NCBI GenBank assembly: GCA_003221515.1
Contig: QHSI01000115.1
Coordinates: 1 to 54,725, forward strand
DNA: 54,725 nucleotides
From: Candidatus Rokuibacteriota bacterium
GTDB taxonomy: Bacteria; Methylomirabilota; Methylomirabilia; Rokubacteriales; CSP1-6
Reading direction: 5' to 3'
Under the pieces are notes generated by a model. It searched no databases, was not told where the DNA came from, and worked only from the letters and a program-made list of their open reading frames with translations. The position numbers and the translations under genes are program-made. Positions 32,141 through 40,123 of the stretch are shown piece by piece (positions within the stretch are counted from its first letter, which is position 1; each line of letters starts with the position of its first letter).

Positions 32141-33331
32141 ATGGATCTCTCACTGACGCCAGAGCAGGAGGCCTTCAGGGCGACCGTCCGCACCTGGCTC
32201 AAGACCAACATCCCTCGCGAGTGGACGCCGATGGGCAGCGCCGAGATCCCCCGGGCGGAGCAGTACGAGCTGTTGCGGCGCTGGCAGCGCACGCTCTTCG
32301 ACGCGGGCTTCATCGGCCTCACGTGGCCCAAAGAGTACGGCGGCGGCGGCCTCACCTTCCTGGAAGAGATGGTCCTGCAGCAAGAGATGGCGCTCGCGAA
32401 GGCGCCGCCGATCCTGAACGTGCTCGGCGTCGGCATGACGGGTCCCACCGTCATCAACTGGGGCACCGAAGAGCAGAAGAAGCGCTACCCGCCAAAGATC
32501 CTCTCGTGCGAGGAGATCTGGTGTCAGGGCTACTCGGAGCCGAACGCCGGCTCCGATCTCGCGTCGCTGCAGACGCGCGCGGTCAAGGACGGCGAGCACT
32601 GGGTGGTCAACGGCCAGAAGGTGTGGACCTCCTTCGCCCACGTCGCCGACTACATGATGCTGCTCGCCCGCACCGACCCGAGCGTGCCCAAGCACAAGGG
32701 CATCACCTACTTCCTGCTCGACATGAAGCTGCCGGGCGTGACGGTGAAGCCGCTCCGGCAGATCACCGGCGAAGCCGAGTTCAACGAGGTCTTCTTCGAC
32801 AACGTGCGGGTGCACGAATCGGAGGTGCTCGGCGGCGTCAACAACGGCTGGGCGGTCGGGCTCACGACGCTGATGTACGAGCGGCTCACGCTCGGGTTCG
32901 GCCTCCAGATGCGGCTGCGCATCGCGCTCGACGGCCTCATCGACCTGGCCCGCCAGATGGAGAAGAGCGGCCGCGCGCTCACGAAGGAACCGGTCATGCG
33001 GCAGAAGCTCGCGCAGATCTGGATCGAGACCGAGTGCCTCAAGTACACGGGCGCGCGGGCCATCACCAAGCTCCTCCGCGGCGAGATGCCGGGCCCGGAG
33101 GCCTCGACCGGGAAGATGGCGTGGGTCGACACGCACCAGCGCCTGCAAGAGCTCGCGATGGAGATCGAGGGACCGTACTCGCAGCTCTGGAAGGGCTCGG
33201 AGTGGGCGATCGAGGGCGGGGTGTGGCCGCAGTCCTTCCTCCGCTCGCGGGCCAACTCGATCGAGGGCGGGACGACCGAGATCCAGAAGAACATCATCGC
33301 CGAGCGGCTGCTCGGCCTACCGAAGGACTAG
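32141..33331 (+). CDS. Acyl-CoA dehydrogenase, catalytic-Glu-bearing partner
   Basis: FAD-dependent dehydrogenase of 396 residues that introduces an alpha-beta double bond into an acyl-CoA. It begins MDLSLTPEQEAFRATVRTWL, has the FAD/substrate motif CQGYSEPNAGSDLASLQTRA, a beta-barrel middle (KVWTSFAHVADYMMLLART), and a C-terminus with SIEGGTTEIQKNIIAERLLG, in which the Glu fits the usual catalytic base position. A good AGGAGG site lies 8 bp before the ATG at 32141. The second dehydrogenase follows after 6 bp, so the two are likely subunits of one enzyme. Substrate unknown. Confidence 0.93.
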   Translation: MDLSLTPEQEAFRATVRTWLKTNIPREWTPMGSAEIPRAEQYELLRRWQRTLFDAGFIGLTWPKEYGGGGLTFLEEMVLQQEMALAKAPPILNVLGVGMTGPTVINWGTEEQKKRYPPKILSCEEIWCQGYSEPNAGSDLASLQTRAVKDGEHWVVNGQKVWTSFAHVADYMMLLARTDPSVPKHKGITYFLLDMKLPGVTVKPLRQITGEAEFNEVFFDNVRVHESEVLGGVNNGWAVGLTTLMYERLTLGFGLQMRLRIALDGLIDLARQMEKSGRALTKEPVMRQKLAQIWIETECLKYTGARAITKLLRGEMPGPEASTGKMAWVDTHQRLQELAMEIEGPYSQLWKGSEWAIEGGVWPQSFLRSRANSIEGGTTEIQKNIIAERLLGLPKD

Positions 33332-33337
33332 ACCGCC

Positions 33338-34477
33338 ATGGATTTCGGCTTCAGCCAGGAGCAAGAGCTGCTCCGCTCCACCGCGCGGAAGTTCCTCGAG
33401 AACGAGTGCACCTCGGCGTTCGTCCGGGCGCGCATGGAAGAGCCCGCGGGCGTGACCGACGAGTTCTGGTCCAAGCTGGCCGAGCAGGGCTGGCTCGGCC
33501 TGGTCTACGGCGAGGAATACGGCGGCTCCGGGCTCGGGTTCGTCGACCTGACGGTGTTGATGGAGGAGATGGGCCGGGTGGTCATGCCCGGCCCGTTCTT
33601 CGCCACCACGCTGCTCGGCGGCCTGGCCATCCGCGAGGCGGGGTCGGCGGCCCAGAAGAAGGAGTGGCTCACGCGGATCGCGTCGGGGCGGGCCAAGACC
33701 ACGCTGGCCTGGACGGAGCCGAGCGCGCGCTGGGACGCCGCCGGCGTCACGTGCAAGGCCCGCGAGAGCAAGGGCGGGTTCGTGCTGAACGGCACGAAGC
33801 TCTTCGTGCTCGACGCGCACCTGGCCGACGCGCTCGTGGTGGTCGCGCGGACGAGCGAGGGCCCGACGCCGGAGGATGGCACGAGCCTCTTCCTGGTGCC
33901 GAAGGCCACGAGCGGCGTGAACGTGAAGCTCTTGCCCACGATGGATCAGACGCGCAAGCTCTGCGAGGTCACCTTCAAGGACGCGACGGTGCCGGCCGAC
34001 GCGCTGATGGGGGCCAAGGGCGCGGCGTGGCCGACGCTGACGCGCGTCGTCGAGCGCGCGACGGTGGCGCTCTGCGCCGAGATGTGCGGCGGTGCACAGC
34101 GCGTGCTCGACATGACGACGGAGTACGCGAAGATCCGGATCGCCTTCGGCAAGCCCATCGGCACCTACCAGGGCGTCAAGCACCGCGCCGCCGACATGCT
34201 CGTCGACGTCGAGAACGCGAAGTCGCTCACGTACTACGCCGCGTGGGCGGTCGACGAGAACGCGCCCGAGGCCGCGCTGGCCGCCTCGATGGCCAAGGCG
34301 TACGTCACCGACGCGTACCGGAAGGCCGCCGGCGCCGGCATCCAGCTCCACGGCGGCATCGGCTTCACGTGGGAGCACGACCTGCACCTCTACTTCAAGC
34401 GCGCCAAGTCGTCCGAGTTCACGTTCGGCGACGCCACGTATCATCGGGAGCGGGTCGCGCAGCTGATTAGTTTGTAG
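33338..34477 (+). CDS. Acyl-CoA dehydrogenase, partner lacking the C-terminal Glu motif
   Basis: A 379-residue acyl-CoA-dehydrogenase-fold protein (MDFGFSQEQELLRSTARKFL, LGLVYGEEYGGSGLGFVDLT, IRIAFGKPIGTYQGVKHRAA, LHGGIGFTWEHDLHLYFKRA). Where the first enzyme has IEGGTTEI, this one reads FTFGDATYHRERVA, so the catalytic Glu is missing. This matches heterotetrameric dehydrogenase pairs in which one subunit supplies FAD binding and the other catalysis, as known for actinobacterial sterol-degrading enzymes. The stop codon TAG lies within the dispersed repeat at 34474. Confidence 0.9.
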   Translation: MDFGFSQEQELLRSTARKFLENECTSAFVRARMEEPAGVTDEFWSKLAEQGWLGLVYGEEYGGSGLGFVDLTVLMEEMGRVVMPGPFFATTLLGGLAIREAGSAAQKKEWLTRIASGRAKTTLAWTEPSARWDAAGVTCKARESKGGFVLNGTKLFVLDAHLADALVVVARTSEGPTPEDGTSLFLVPKATSGVNVKLLPTMDQTRKLCEVTFKDATVPADALMGAKGAAWPTLTRVVERATVALCAEMCGGAQRVLDMTTEYAKIRIAFGKPIGTYQGVKHRAADMLVDVENAKSLTYYAAWAVDENAPEAALAASMAKAYVTDAYRKAAGAGIQLHGGIGFTWEHDLHLYFKRAKSSEFTFGDATYHRERVAQLISL

Positions 34478-34541
34478 CGGGGTCCGTGAGGCCGGCGTGG
34501 ACCGAGGGTGGCCTGAGATAGGTGCGAGCCGGCTCCGCACG
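34474..34541 (-). repeat. Third copy of the dispersed repeat, inverted
   Basis: The minus strand reads GTGCGGAGCCGGCTCGCACC then CTCAGGCCACCCTCGGTCC and CTCACGGACCCCGCTAC, matching the two copies at 19084-19227. The hairpin arms are GTGCG/CGCAC here and ATGCG/CGCAT in the second copy at 19157, a paired A-T to G-C change. The repeat begins inside the stop codon of the acyl-CoA dehydrogenase gene and fills most of the gap to the NUDIX gene. Confidence 0.85.
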
Positions 34542-34586
34542 CCCGTTCCTTTCCGTGGCGACGTTCTCTAAGGTGGCGGTTTCCTC

Positions 34587-35411
34587 GTGAACGCGCCCGT
34601 TCCCCCGGTCGAGCCGAAGCCGGCGGCGTCCGTTTTGCTCGTGCGCGACGCGCCGGCGGGAGCGCCGGAGCCGCTCGAGGTGTACATGATCCGGCGCAAC
34701 CGGGGCATGAAGTTCCTCGGCGGCTACTACGCCTTCCCGGGCGGCAAGGTCGACCCGGCCGATGGGGAGCCAACGGCCCTCGCGCGGTGTCGTGGCGTCG
34801 AGGCGGCCGACGCCGAAAGGATCCTGACCGAACACGAAGGCTCGCCGGCGCTGGCGTTCTGGGTGACCGCTGTCCGCGAGCTTCTGGAGGAGAGCGGCAT
34901 CATGCTCGCGTGCGACGACGCGGGGCGTGCGCTCGACTGGTCGAGTCCGCGGACCGCCGAGGCGATCGAGCGTTGCCGCAAGGCGCTCATGGCCGGTGAG
35001 GCGCCGTTCGCGGAGCTCATCGCCCGTGAGAGTTGGTACTGCGATCTACGCCCGCTTCGGTATCTCTCGCACTTCATCACGCCGAGGTCGAGCCCCATCC
35101 GCTTCACCGCGCGCTTCTTCGTCAGCCCGCTGCCGGCGGGCCAGGAGCCGCGGCTCTTCACGGAGGAGACGTCGGAAGGATTCTGGATTCATCCGGCCGA
35201 AGGCTACCGCCGCTTCCTGTCCGGGGCGATGAAGATGGCCGAGCCCGCGGAGTACGGGCTCGCCTATCTGGCGCAGTTCGCCGCGCTGGATGATTTGTGG
35301 GCCGCTCACCGCGACGGCCACCACAAGTTCCAGGGAATCGCCGATCGCATCGACGTGCTCTGGGACAGCTTCGACTGGAAGCAGAACCGGTTTCCGGGCT
35401 TAAGTAGCTAG
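34587..35411 (+). CDS. NUDIX hydrolase of the NUDT19-like type
   Basis: A 274-residue hydrolase likely to cleave a nucleoside diphosphate linked to another group; NUDT19-like enzymes act on CoA esters. The Nudix box is split: FPGGKVDPADGE gives the first part and VRELLEESGIML the second, with about 45 residues inserted between, as in the NUDT19/RP2p group. The N-terminal SVLLVRDAPAG and MIRRNRGMKFLGGYYAFPGG are also typical. GTG start at 34587 with only a weak ribosome binding site. Its position after acyl-CoA dehydrogenases fits a role in CoA ester turnover, which is inference. Confidence 0.88.
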   Translation: MNAPVPPVEPKPAASVLLVRDAPAGAPEPLEVYMIRRNRGMKFLGGYYAFPGGKVDPADGEPTALARCRGVEAADAERILTEHEGSPALAFWVTAVRELLEESGIMLACDDAGRALDWSSPRTAEAIERCRKALMAGEAPFAELIARESWYCDLRPLRYLSHFITPRSSPIRFTARFFVSPLPAGQEPRLFTEETSEGFWIHPAEGYRRFLSGAMKMAEPAEYGLAYLAQFAALDDLWAAHRDGHHKFQGIADRIDVLWDSFDWKQNRFPGLSS

Positions 35412-35534
35412 AACAAAGAGCAATCTCGCTACCGCTATCCACTTTCTATACACACTCTCGCGTCGCTGTGACCTACCATTTTAGGAAGGCTGTGGTGCCC
35501 GAGCTGGAGTCCTGGCCGGAGGGGTCCCGAGCGG

Positions 35535-35975
35535 ATGACCGAGATCACATTTTATCGGTGGGCAGCGGCCTCGCCGATTGTCTTGCCCGTTTTTGCCTAC
35601 GCCATCGCATGGCATACCAGCCCGGCGGGAGGTGTTTTCGCTGGCATCGCCCGGCTCGTACTGCTGTCCGGGCTTGCGGGCGGGCCCGCTTACGTGCCGT
35701 TCATGTGCGGGCTCCTGTGGCTGCTTCGCGGAACGACGGCCGCTTCGTACGGGTACGCATCGCTCGTAGCGCCGCTTCTTTTCGCGCCCGTCTTCATTCT
35801 CTATCTCGCCGTCCTGGAATACTTCGGGCCTGGCCCGGAGCCCTTCATAGACAACGTTCTCTTCTATCTTCGCTACCTCTTAGGCGTCGGGTACGCGTAC
35901 GTCCTATTGGTCCATCTCCTTAGATTTGGACTTTTGCACGTCGGACGGTTCAGCGATCGACAAACCGCTGTCTAG
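35535..35975 (+). CDS. Hypothetical membrane protein
   Basis: A 146-residue protein with about four hydrophobic segments (AAASPIVLPVFAYAIAW, GIARLVLLSGLAGGPAY, YASLVAPLLFAPVFILYLAV, VLFYLRYLLGVGYAYVLLV). It is not a family I recognise. Base composition is visibly less GC-rich than the flanking housekeeping genes, and it lies in the stretch bounded by a truncated integrase, which suggests acquisition by transfer. The ribosome binding site is poor (GGAGGGGTCCC well upstream of the ATG). Confidence 0.65.
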   Translation: MTEITFYRWAAASPIVLPVFAYAIAWHTSPAGGVFAGIARLVLLSGLAGGPAYVPFMCGLLWLLRGTTAASYGYASLVAPLLFAPVFILYLAVLEYFGPGPEPFIDNVLFYLRYLLGVGYAYVLLVHLLRFGLLHVGRFSDRQTAV

Positions 35976-36293
35976 CTGATGTGTGCCTTGGGCGGCCCTC
36001 GTCGCGGACCTATTTACACTCGCCGGTAAAACAGAGCATCGGATATAGGGGTATGAGCCCCTGCTCAGACGACCTGGTCCGCGATCCGGCACGCGCCGGG
36101 CTCCTCTCGCGTGAGGATCGCGCAGCACTCTGCCATCAACCCTCGGCGTGTCTAGCCCTATCCGCGCTCGATATGCGCCGCACCACCGCCACGAGTAACA
36201 CGCGCATCAGTACCCCGAAAACAGCACGTTCCCTTGTGTTCTCACGCGTTGTGGCCGTGGCGTCGTAGGCTGGAGCACCAGGAGGGTCACAGG
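35976..36293. other. Gene-free stretch in the low-GC region
   Basis: About 318 bp with no convincing gene. Reading frames are open in places on both strands, but none has a ribosome binding site, a recognisable motif or protein-like composition. No tRNA, direct repeat or attachment site is visible. It may be decayed coding sequence of the island. Confidence 0.6.
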
Positions 36294-36650
36294 ATGAAGG
36301 CGTATCGTCGGCGCGAAGGTCTCTTAAGTGTCTTGGCGCTTGTCGTCCTCTTGGCCGCTTGTGTGATCACACGAAACCCGCTGATCAACCTGCTGTTCGT
36401 GCTCACCGCGGCCTGTTCCATCTTCGCGGCCCTCGTATGGTTCTATGGACAGCGTCCGAGAGACGACGTTGAAAAAGCTGCGGATACTTACAAAGTGAAG
36501 ATCGGAATGGTCCTGTCGAACGCGGCGATGCTCGTCGCCGTAATCTTCGTCGGCTCAATACTTCTGTTTCTCGTAGCTGGAATCGCTACGGTCGGGTTCT
36601 GTGGTGTGGTGGATTGGTCCGTGTGCCGCGTGCTTTTCGACCCGGACTGA
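36294..36650 (+). CDS. Hypothetical membrane protein
   Basis: A 118-residue protein with a basic start (MKAYRRREG), an initial hydrophobic segment with a possible lipobox-like LLAAC, then LLFVLTAACSIFAALVWFY and a third segment AAMLVAVIFVGSILLFLVAG; it ends with a Cys pair region (GFCGVVDWSVCRV). GGAGG lies 8 bp before the ATG at 36294, so that start is preferred over the longer frame. I do not recognise the family. Part of the low-GC stretch. Confidence 0.65.
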   Translation: MKAYRRREGLLSVLALVVLLAACVITRNPLINLLFVLTAACSIFAALVWFYGQRPRDDVEKAADTYKVKIGMVLSNAAMLVAVIFVGSILLFLVAGIATVGFCGVVDWSVCRVLFDPD

Positions 36651-36717
36651 AACGGACACCTATCCTAGGTCAGTCGTCACGCCTCCCTGACGCTCCGCAC
36701 GAGTCGCAGGCGGGCCG

Positions 36718-37209
36718 CTAAAGGAGTCGCGCGCAGATCGGCCAGAGCGTTCGGCCTGGCATGACTCGGTGGCGGCCTTTGAAGTGCTCGCGCACCGCCT
36801 CCCCGGCGCGACGCCAAAGAAGGAACACTTCTCCCTCGGACAGTACCAACTCGTAGTGCCGCCACCCGAAGAAGCTCCTGTACTCCTTCAGCTCCCGGAA
36901 GGCTGACCACGGAATCAGGAGCGGAGACTCGCGGTAGGAGAATGGCCTCTCTATTTCCACGTAGAACCCGGACGCCGAAGGAATGACCCGAAGGATCCCT
37001 TGATGAGCGACGCCATGAAGGGTTGCCGCTTGATGCCCGAAGACGCGACCCTCCGGCCGATCATTGGTTGGAAATCGCGTCACTAACTCGGGCCAATTCG
37101 AGCTTTCAGAGAGAAAGCGGACGACGAAGCGCCAGAAGCCGATCATCACGATCAGGACAGCGATCACGGCGCCAGCCGTAACAACGAGCGGTGGCCAGCG
37201 CTCGAGCAT
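36718..37209 (-). CDS. Hypothetical membrane-anchored protein
   Basis: A 163-residue protein with one N-terminal membrane helix (LVVTAGAVIAVLIVMIGFWR) and a soluble domain rich in aromatic and basic residues (HQGILRVIPSASGFYVEIER, LLIPWSAFRELKEYRSFFGW, YELVLSEGEVFLLWRRAG). The domain resembles small PH-like beta folds, but this is only an impression; the function is unknown. It lies on the opposite strand to its neighbours in the low-GC stretch. Confidence 0.65.
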   Translation of the reverse strand: MLERWPPLVVTAGAVIAVLIVMIGFWRFVVRFLSESSNWPELVTRFPTNDRPEGRVFGHQAATLHGVAHQGILRVIPSASGFYVEIERPFSYRESPLLIPWSAFRELKEYRSFFGWRHYELVLSEGEVFLLWRRAGEAVREHFKGRHRVMPGRTLWPICARLL

Positions 37210-37316
37210 CGTTCTCGAGTATGACGTACCGGGCTCGTCGGGCGGGACTCAATTGGCTCGTCGTGGGACGCGCGAATCCGACGGTCGGCCAGCGCGATCG
37301 CTGACCGATAGAGTCG

Positions 37317-37529
37317 TTACTTCTCGCTCGTGGTCGGCAGGGCGTCGAGGCACTGCTGCGTCCGCCGCATCGCGGTCCGGAGATCGTCGTCGCTCACGAT
37401 GTTGTATCGCCGGTACATGCTCTCGGTGAGGTGCCCGGTGATCTGCGTAGCGACGTCGCGCGAGACGCCTGCGCGATCCATGTTGCGGGCTGCGCTTCGG
37501 CGCATGTCGTGAAACAATCGTCCGCGCCG
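37317..37529 (-). pseudogene. C-terminal fragment of a tyrosine recombinase (phage-type integrase)
   Basis: About 70 codons at the 3' end of an integrase survive. They keep the catalytic His-x-x-Arg in LFHDMRRSAARN, the His in ITGHLTESM and the nucleophile Tyr in MYRRYNIVSDDDLRTAM. The N-terminal domains and the first catalytic Arg are absent; homology stops near 37529, about 50 bp before the hydroxylase gene on the other strand. This is a 5'-truncated remnant of a mobile element, consistent with the low-GC genes beside it. Confidence 0.85.
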
Positions 37530-37578
37530 TGCTCGGCCGCCGCGAGCGCTGGGCCGGGACGGCGCAGGAGGCCCATTC

Positions 37579-39936
37579 GTGACACGACGGCCGCCAGAGG
37601 GGCTCATCGGCCGCTCGCTGCGCCGCCAGGAGGACCCGCGGCTGGTCCGCGGCAAGGGCCAGTACGTCGGCGACGTCGTCCTGCCCGGGCTGCTGCACCT
37701 CGCCGTCGTGCGCAGCCCGCACGCGCACGCGCGCATCGCCGGCATCGACGTCCGCGCCGCGCGGGCGGCGCCAGGCGTCGTGGCCGTGCTGACAACTGCC
37801 GACCTCGACGGTATCGGTGCGCTGCCGGTGCTGGCGCACCCGCCGGGCCAGCGCCAGAGCGATTTCCCGGTGCTCCCCGCTGACCGCGCGGTCTACGCGG
37901 GTCAGCCCGTGGCGGCCGTCGTCGCCGAGGACCGCTACGCCGCAGAGGACGCCCTCGACGCCGTCCGCGTCGACTGGGATCCGCAGCCGGCGCTCACAGA
38001 CGTTGTCCAGGCGACCGTCCCCGGCGCGTGGCGCCTCTACGAGGCGTGGCCCGATAACATCGCCGTTGGCCGCGAGATCGGTGCCGGCATTCCCGAAGGC
38101 GTCTTCGAAAGCGCCCACACCGTCGTGGAGGCGACGTTCACGACGCCGCGCCAGACGGCGGCGCCGCTGGAGGGCCGCGGGATCTGCGCGTCCTGGGACG
38201 CCGACACGGGCGCGCTCACCGTCTGGGCCTCGAGCCAGGCGCCGCACCAGTTCCGCACGGTGCTGGCGGGCGTCCTCGGGCTCGACGAGGAGCGCATCCG
38301 GGTCATCGTGCCGGATGTCGGCGGCGGGTTCGGGGTGAAGCTGCATTACTACCCCGAGGACGTGCTCGCGTGCGTCGCCGCCATGCGGCTGCGCCGACCC
38401 GTGCGCTTCATCGAGGACCGGCGCGAGCACTTCGTGGCCACGGTCCACGCGCGCGAGCAGACGGTGCGCGCCCGCGCTGCCTTCGACGCCGGCGGCACGC
38501 TGCTCGCGCTCGACGTGCACGTGCGCGGCGACGTGGGTGCGCACCTGCACACCAAAGGCGGCGGCCCGATCTTCCTCGGCGGCGTGGTGCTGCCCGGCCA
38601 GTACGCCGTGCGCCACTTCCGCGCGCGGCTCGAGGGCGTCGTCACCAACAAGGTGCCGTTCGGCGCCTACCGTGCCTTCGGCATGCAGCAGGCGGCGTTC
38701 GTGATCGAGCGGCTCATGGACGTGGCGGCCGAGCGGCTCGGGATCGATCCCGCCGAGATCCGCCGGCGCAACTATCCGCCGCCGGCCGCGTTCCCGTTCC
38801 GCAACGCAGCGGGGATGGTGTACGACAGCGGCGACTACCGGCGCACGCTCGACCGCGCGCTGGAGGTCGCGGACTACGCGGGGCTGCGCGCGATGCAGGC
38901 GCGGGAACAGGCGCGCGGCCGGCTCATCGGAGTGGGGCTCGCCGGCTACGTGGAGGTCACCGGCATGGGGCCCTCGCGCCTCATGGCAGCGATGGGCAAC
39001 CGCCAGGGCGGTTACGAGACGGCGGTCGTCCGCCTCGACCCGTCCGGCCGCGCTACGGTCTTCACGGGCATCATCGAGATCGGGCAAGGAATCCGGTCCT
39101 CGCTGGCGCAGGTGGCGGGCGAGGTCCTTACGCTCCCGCACGACCGCGTCCGCGTCGTGCTGGGCGATACGGCGGTGTGCCCCTACTCCTGCTACGGCAC
39201 GGCGGACAGCCGCGGCTCGGTCGTCGGCGGGGCGGCGGTGCTCGAAGCGTCGCGGCTCCTGCGCACGCGCATCACGCGGCTCGCCGCGCACCTGCTCGAG
39301 GCCAGCGTGGAGGACGTCGAGCTCGTGAACGGCGAGTGCCGGGTGCGCGGCGTGCCGGGGCGCGCGCTGACGCTGACCCAGCTGGCGCTCGAGGCGCAGC
39401 GCGGCCAGAACCTGCCTCGGGGCATGGACGCCGCGCTCGACGCGCGCTTCACCTACCAGCCCGAGAACTGGACGCACCCGTACGGCGTGCACGTCGCGGC
39501 CGTGGAGGTGTCGCGCGAGACGGGTGCCGTCGCCGTGCTGGGCTACTGGGTGGCCCACGACTGCGGCACCCTGCTCAACCCGATGCTCGTCGACGGCCAG
39601 CTGACGGGCGGGGTGGCGCAGGGGCTCGGCGGCGCGCTGCTCGAGCACCTCGCGTACGACGAGACCGGCCAGCCGCTCTGCCGGACGTTCATGGAGTACG
39701 CCCTGCCGACAGCGGCGGTGATGCCGCCGCTGGTGATCGAGCACCTGGAGACGCCCTCGCCCCACACCCCGGGCGGCATGAAGGGCATGGCGGAGGGCGG
39801 CACCATCGGCGCGCCGCCGACCATCGCCGGCGCTGTCGCGGACGCCCTGGCCGGCGCGGGCATCCCGCGGGACGCCGTGAGCTTCTACCCGCTCACCCCC
39901 GCGCGGCTCTTCGCCCTGCTGAACGGCCGCCGGTAG
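37579..39936 (+). CDS. Xanthine-dehydrogenase-family molybdopterin-binding subunit
   Basis: A 785-residue large subunit of a molybdenum hydroxylase. It has the N-terminal a/b hammerhead part (GRSLRRQEDPRLVRGKGQYV), VAAVVAEDRYAAEDALDAVR, the cofactor motifs VGGGFGVKLHYYPED, VPFGAYRAFGMQQAAFVIER and ARGKPL-like EIGQGIRSSLAQVAGEVL, and the catalytic Glu region GGMKGMAEGGTIGAPPTIAG. The loop AYRAFGM is not the AYxCSFR of true CO dehydrogenase, so the substrate is unlikely to be CO; an aldehyde or N-heterocycle is more likely. AGGAGG is 7 bp before the GTG at 37579. The FAD and iron-sulfur subunits are not adjacent. Confidence 0.9.
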   Translation: MTRRPPEGLIGRSLRRQEDPRLVRGKGQYVGDVVLPGLLHLAVVRSPHAHARIAGIDVRAARAAPGVVAVLTTADLDGIGALPVLAHPPGQRQSDFPVLPADRAVYAGQPVAAVVAEDRYAAEDALDAVRVDWDPQPALTDVVQATVPGAWRLYEAWPDNIAVGREIGAGIPEGVFESAHTVVEATFTTPRQTAAPLEGRGICASWDADTGALTVWASSQAPHQFRTVLAGVLGLDEERIRVIVPDVGGGFGVKLHYYPEDVLACVAAMRLRRPVRFIEDRREHFVATVHAREQTVRARAAFDAGGTLLALDVHVRGDVGAHLHTKGGGPIFLGGVVLPGQYAVRHFRARLEGVVTNKVPFGAYRAFGMQQAAFVIERLMDVAAERLGIDPAEIRRRNYPPPAAFPFRNAAGMVYDSGDYRRTLDRALEVADYAGLRAMQAREQARGRLIGVGLAGYVEVTGMGPSRLMAAMGNRQGGYETAVVRLDPSGRATVFTGIIEIGQGIRSSLAQVAGEVLTLPHDRVRVVLGDTAVCPYSCYGTADSRGSVVGGAAVLEASRLLRTRITRLAAHLLEASVEDVELVNGECRVRGVPGRALTLTQLALEAQRGQNLPRGMDAALDARFTYQPENWTHPYGVHVAAVEVSRETGAVAVLGYWVAHDCGTLLNPMLVDGQLTGGVAQGLGGALLEHLAYDETGQPLCRTFMEYALPTAAVMPPLVIEHLETPSPHTPGGMKGMAEGGTIGAPPTIAGAVADALAGAGIPRDAVSFYPLTPARLFALLNGRR

Positions 39937-40123
39937 GATTGCTCTGTTCGAAGACTTCCTCGGCCACGGAGATCGCGGGAATCGCGTTGGGCCAGTAAAA
40001 CGTTCCGAGATGCACATCGTCGATCCGCGACCGGCGTGTGCTCGTACGGTGACCCGTGATACAACCGTGGCGGATCACGACGGAACGGATGGACGTGTCG
40101 ATCCACGGCGAGGGAGACCCAGC

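Noticed and set aside
39937-40123. Minus-strand frame with a peptide such as DVHLGTFYWPNAIPAISVAE between the hydroxylase and binding-protein genes
   Set aside because: It is short and has no start with a ribosome binding site; I cannot assign it to a family, so at most it is a gene remnant.
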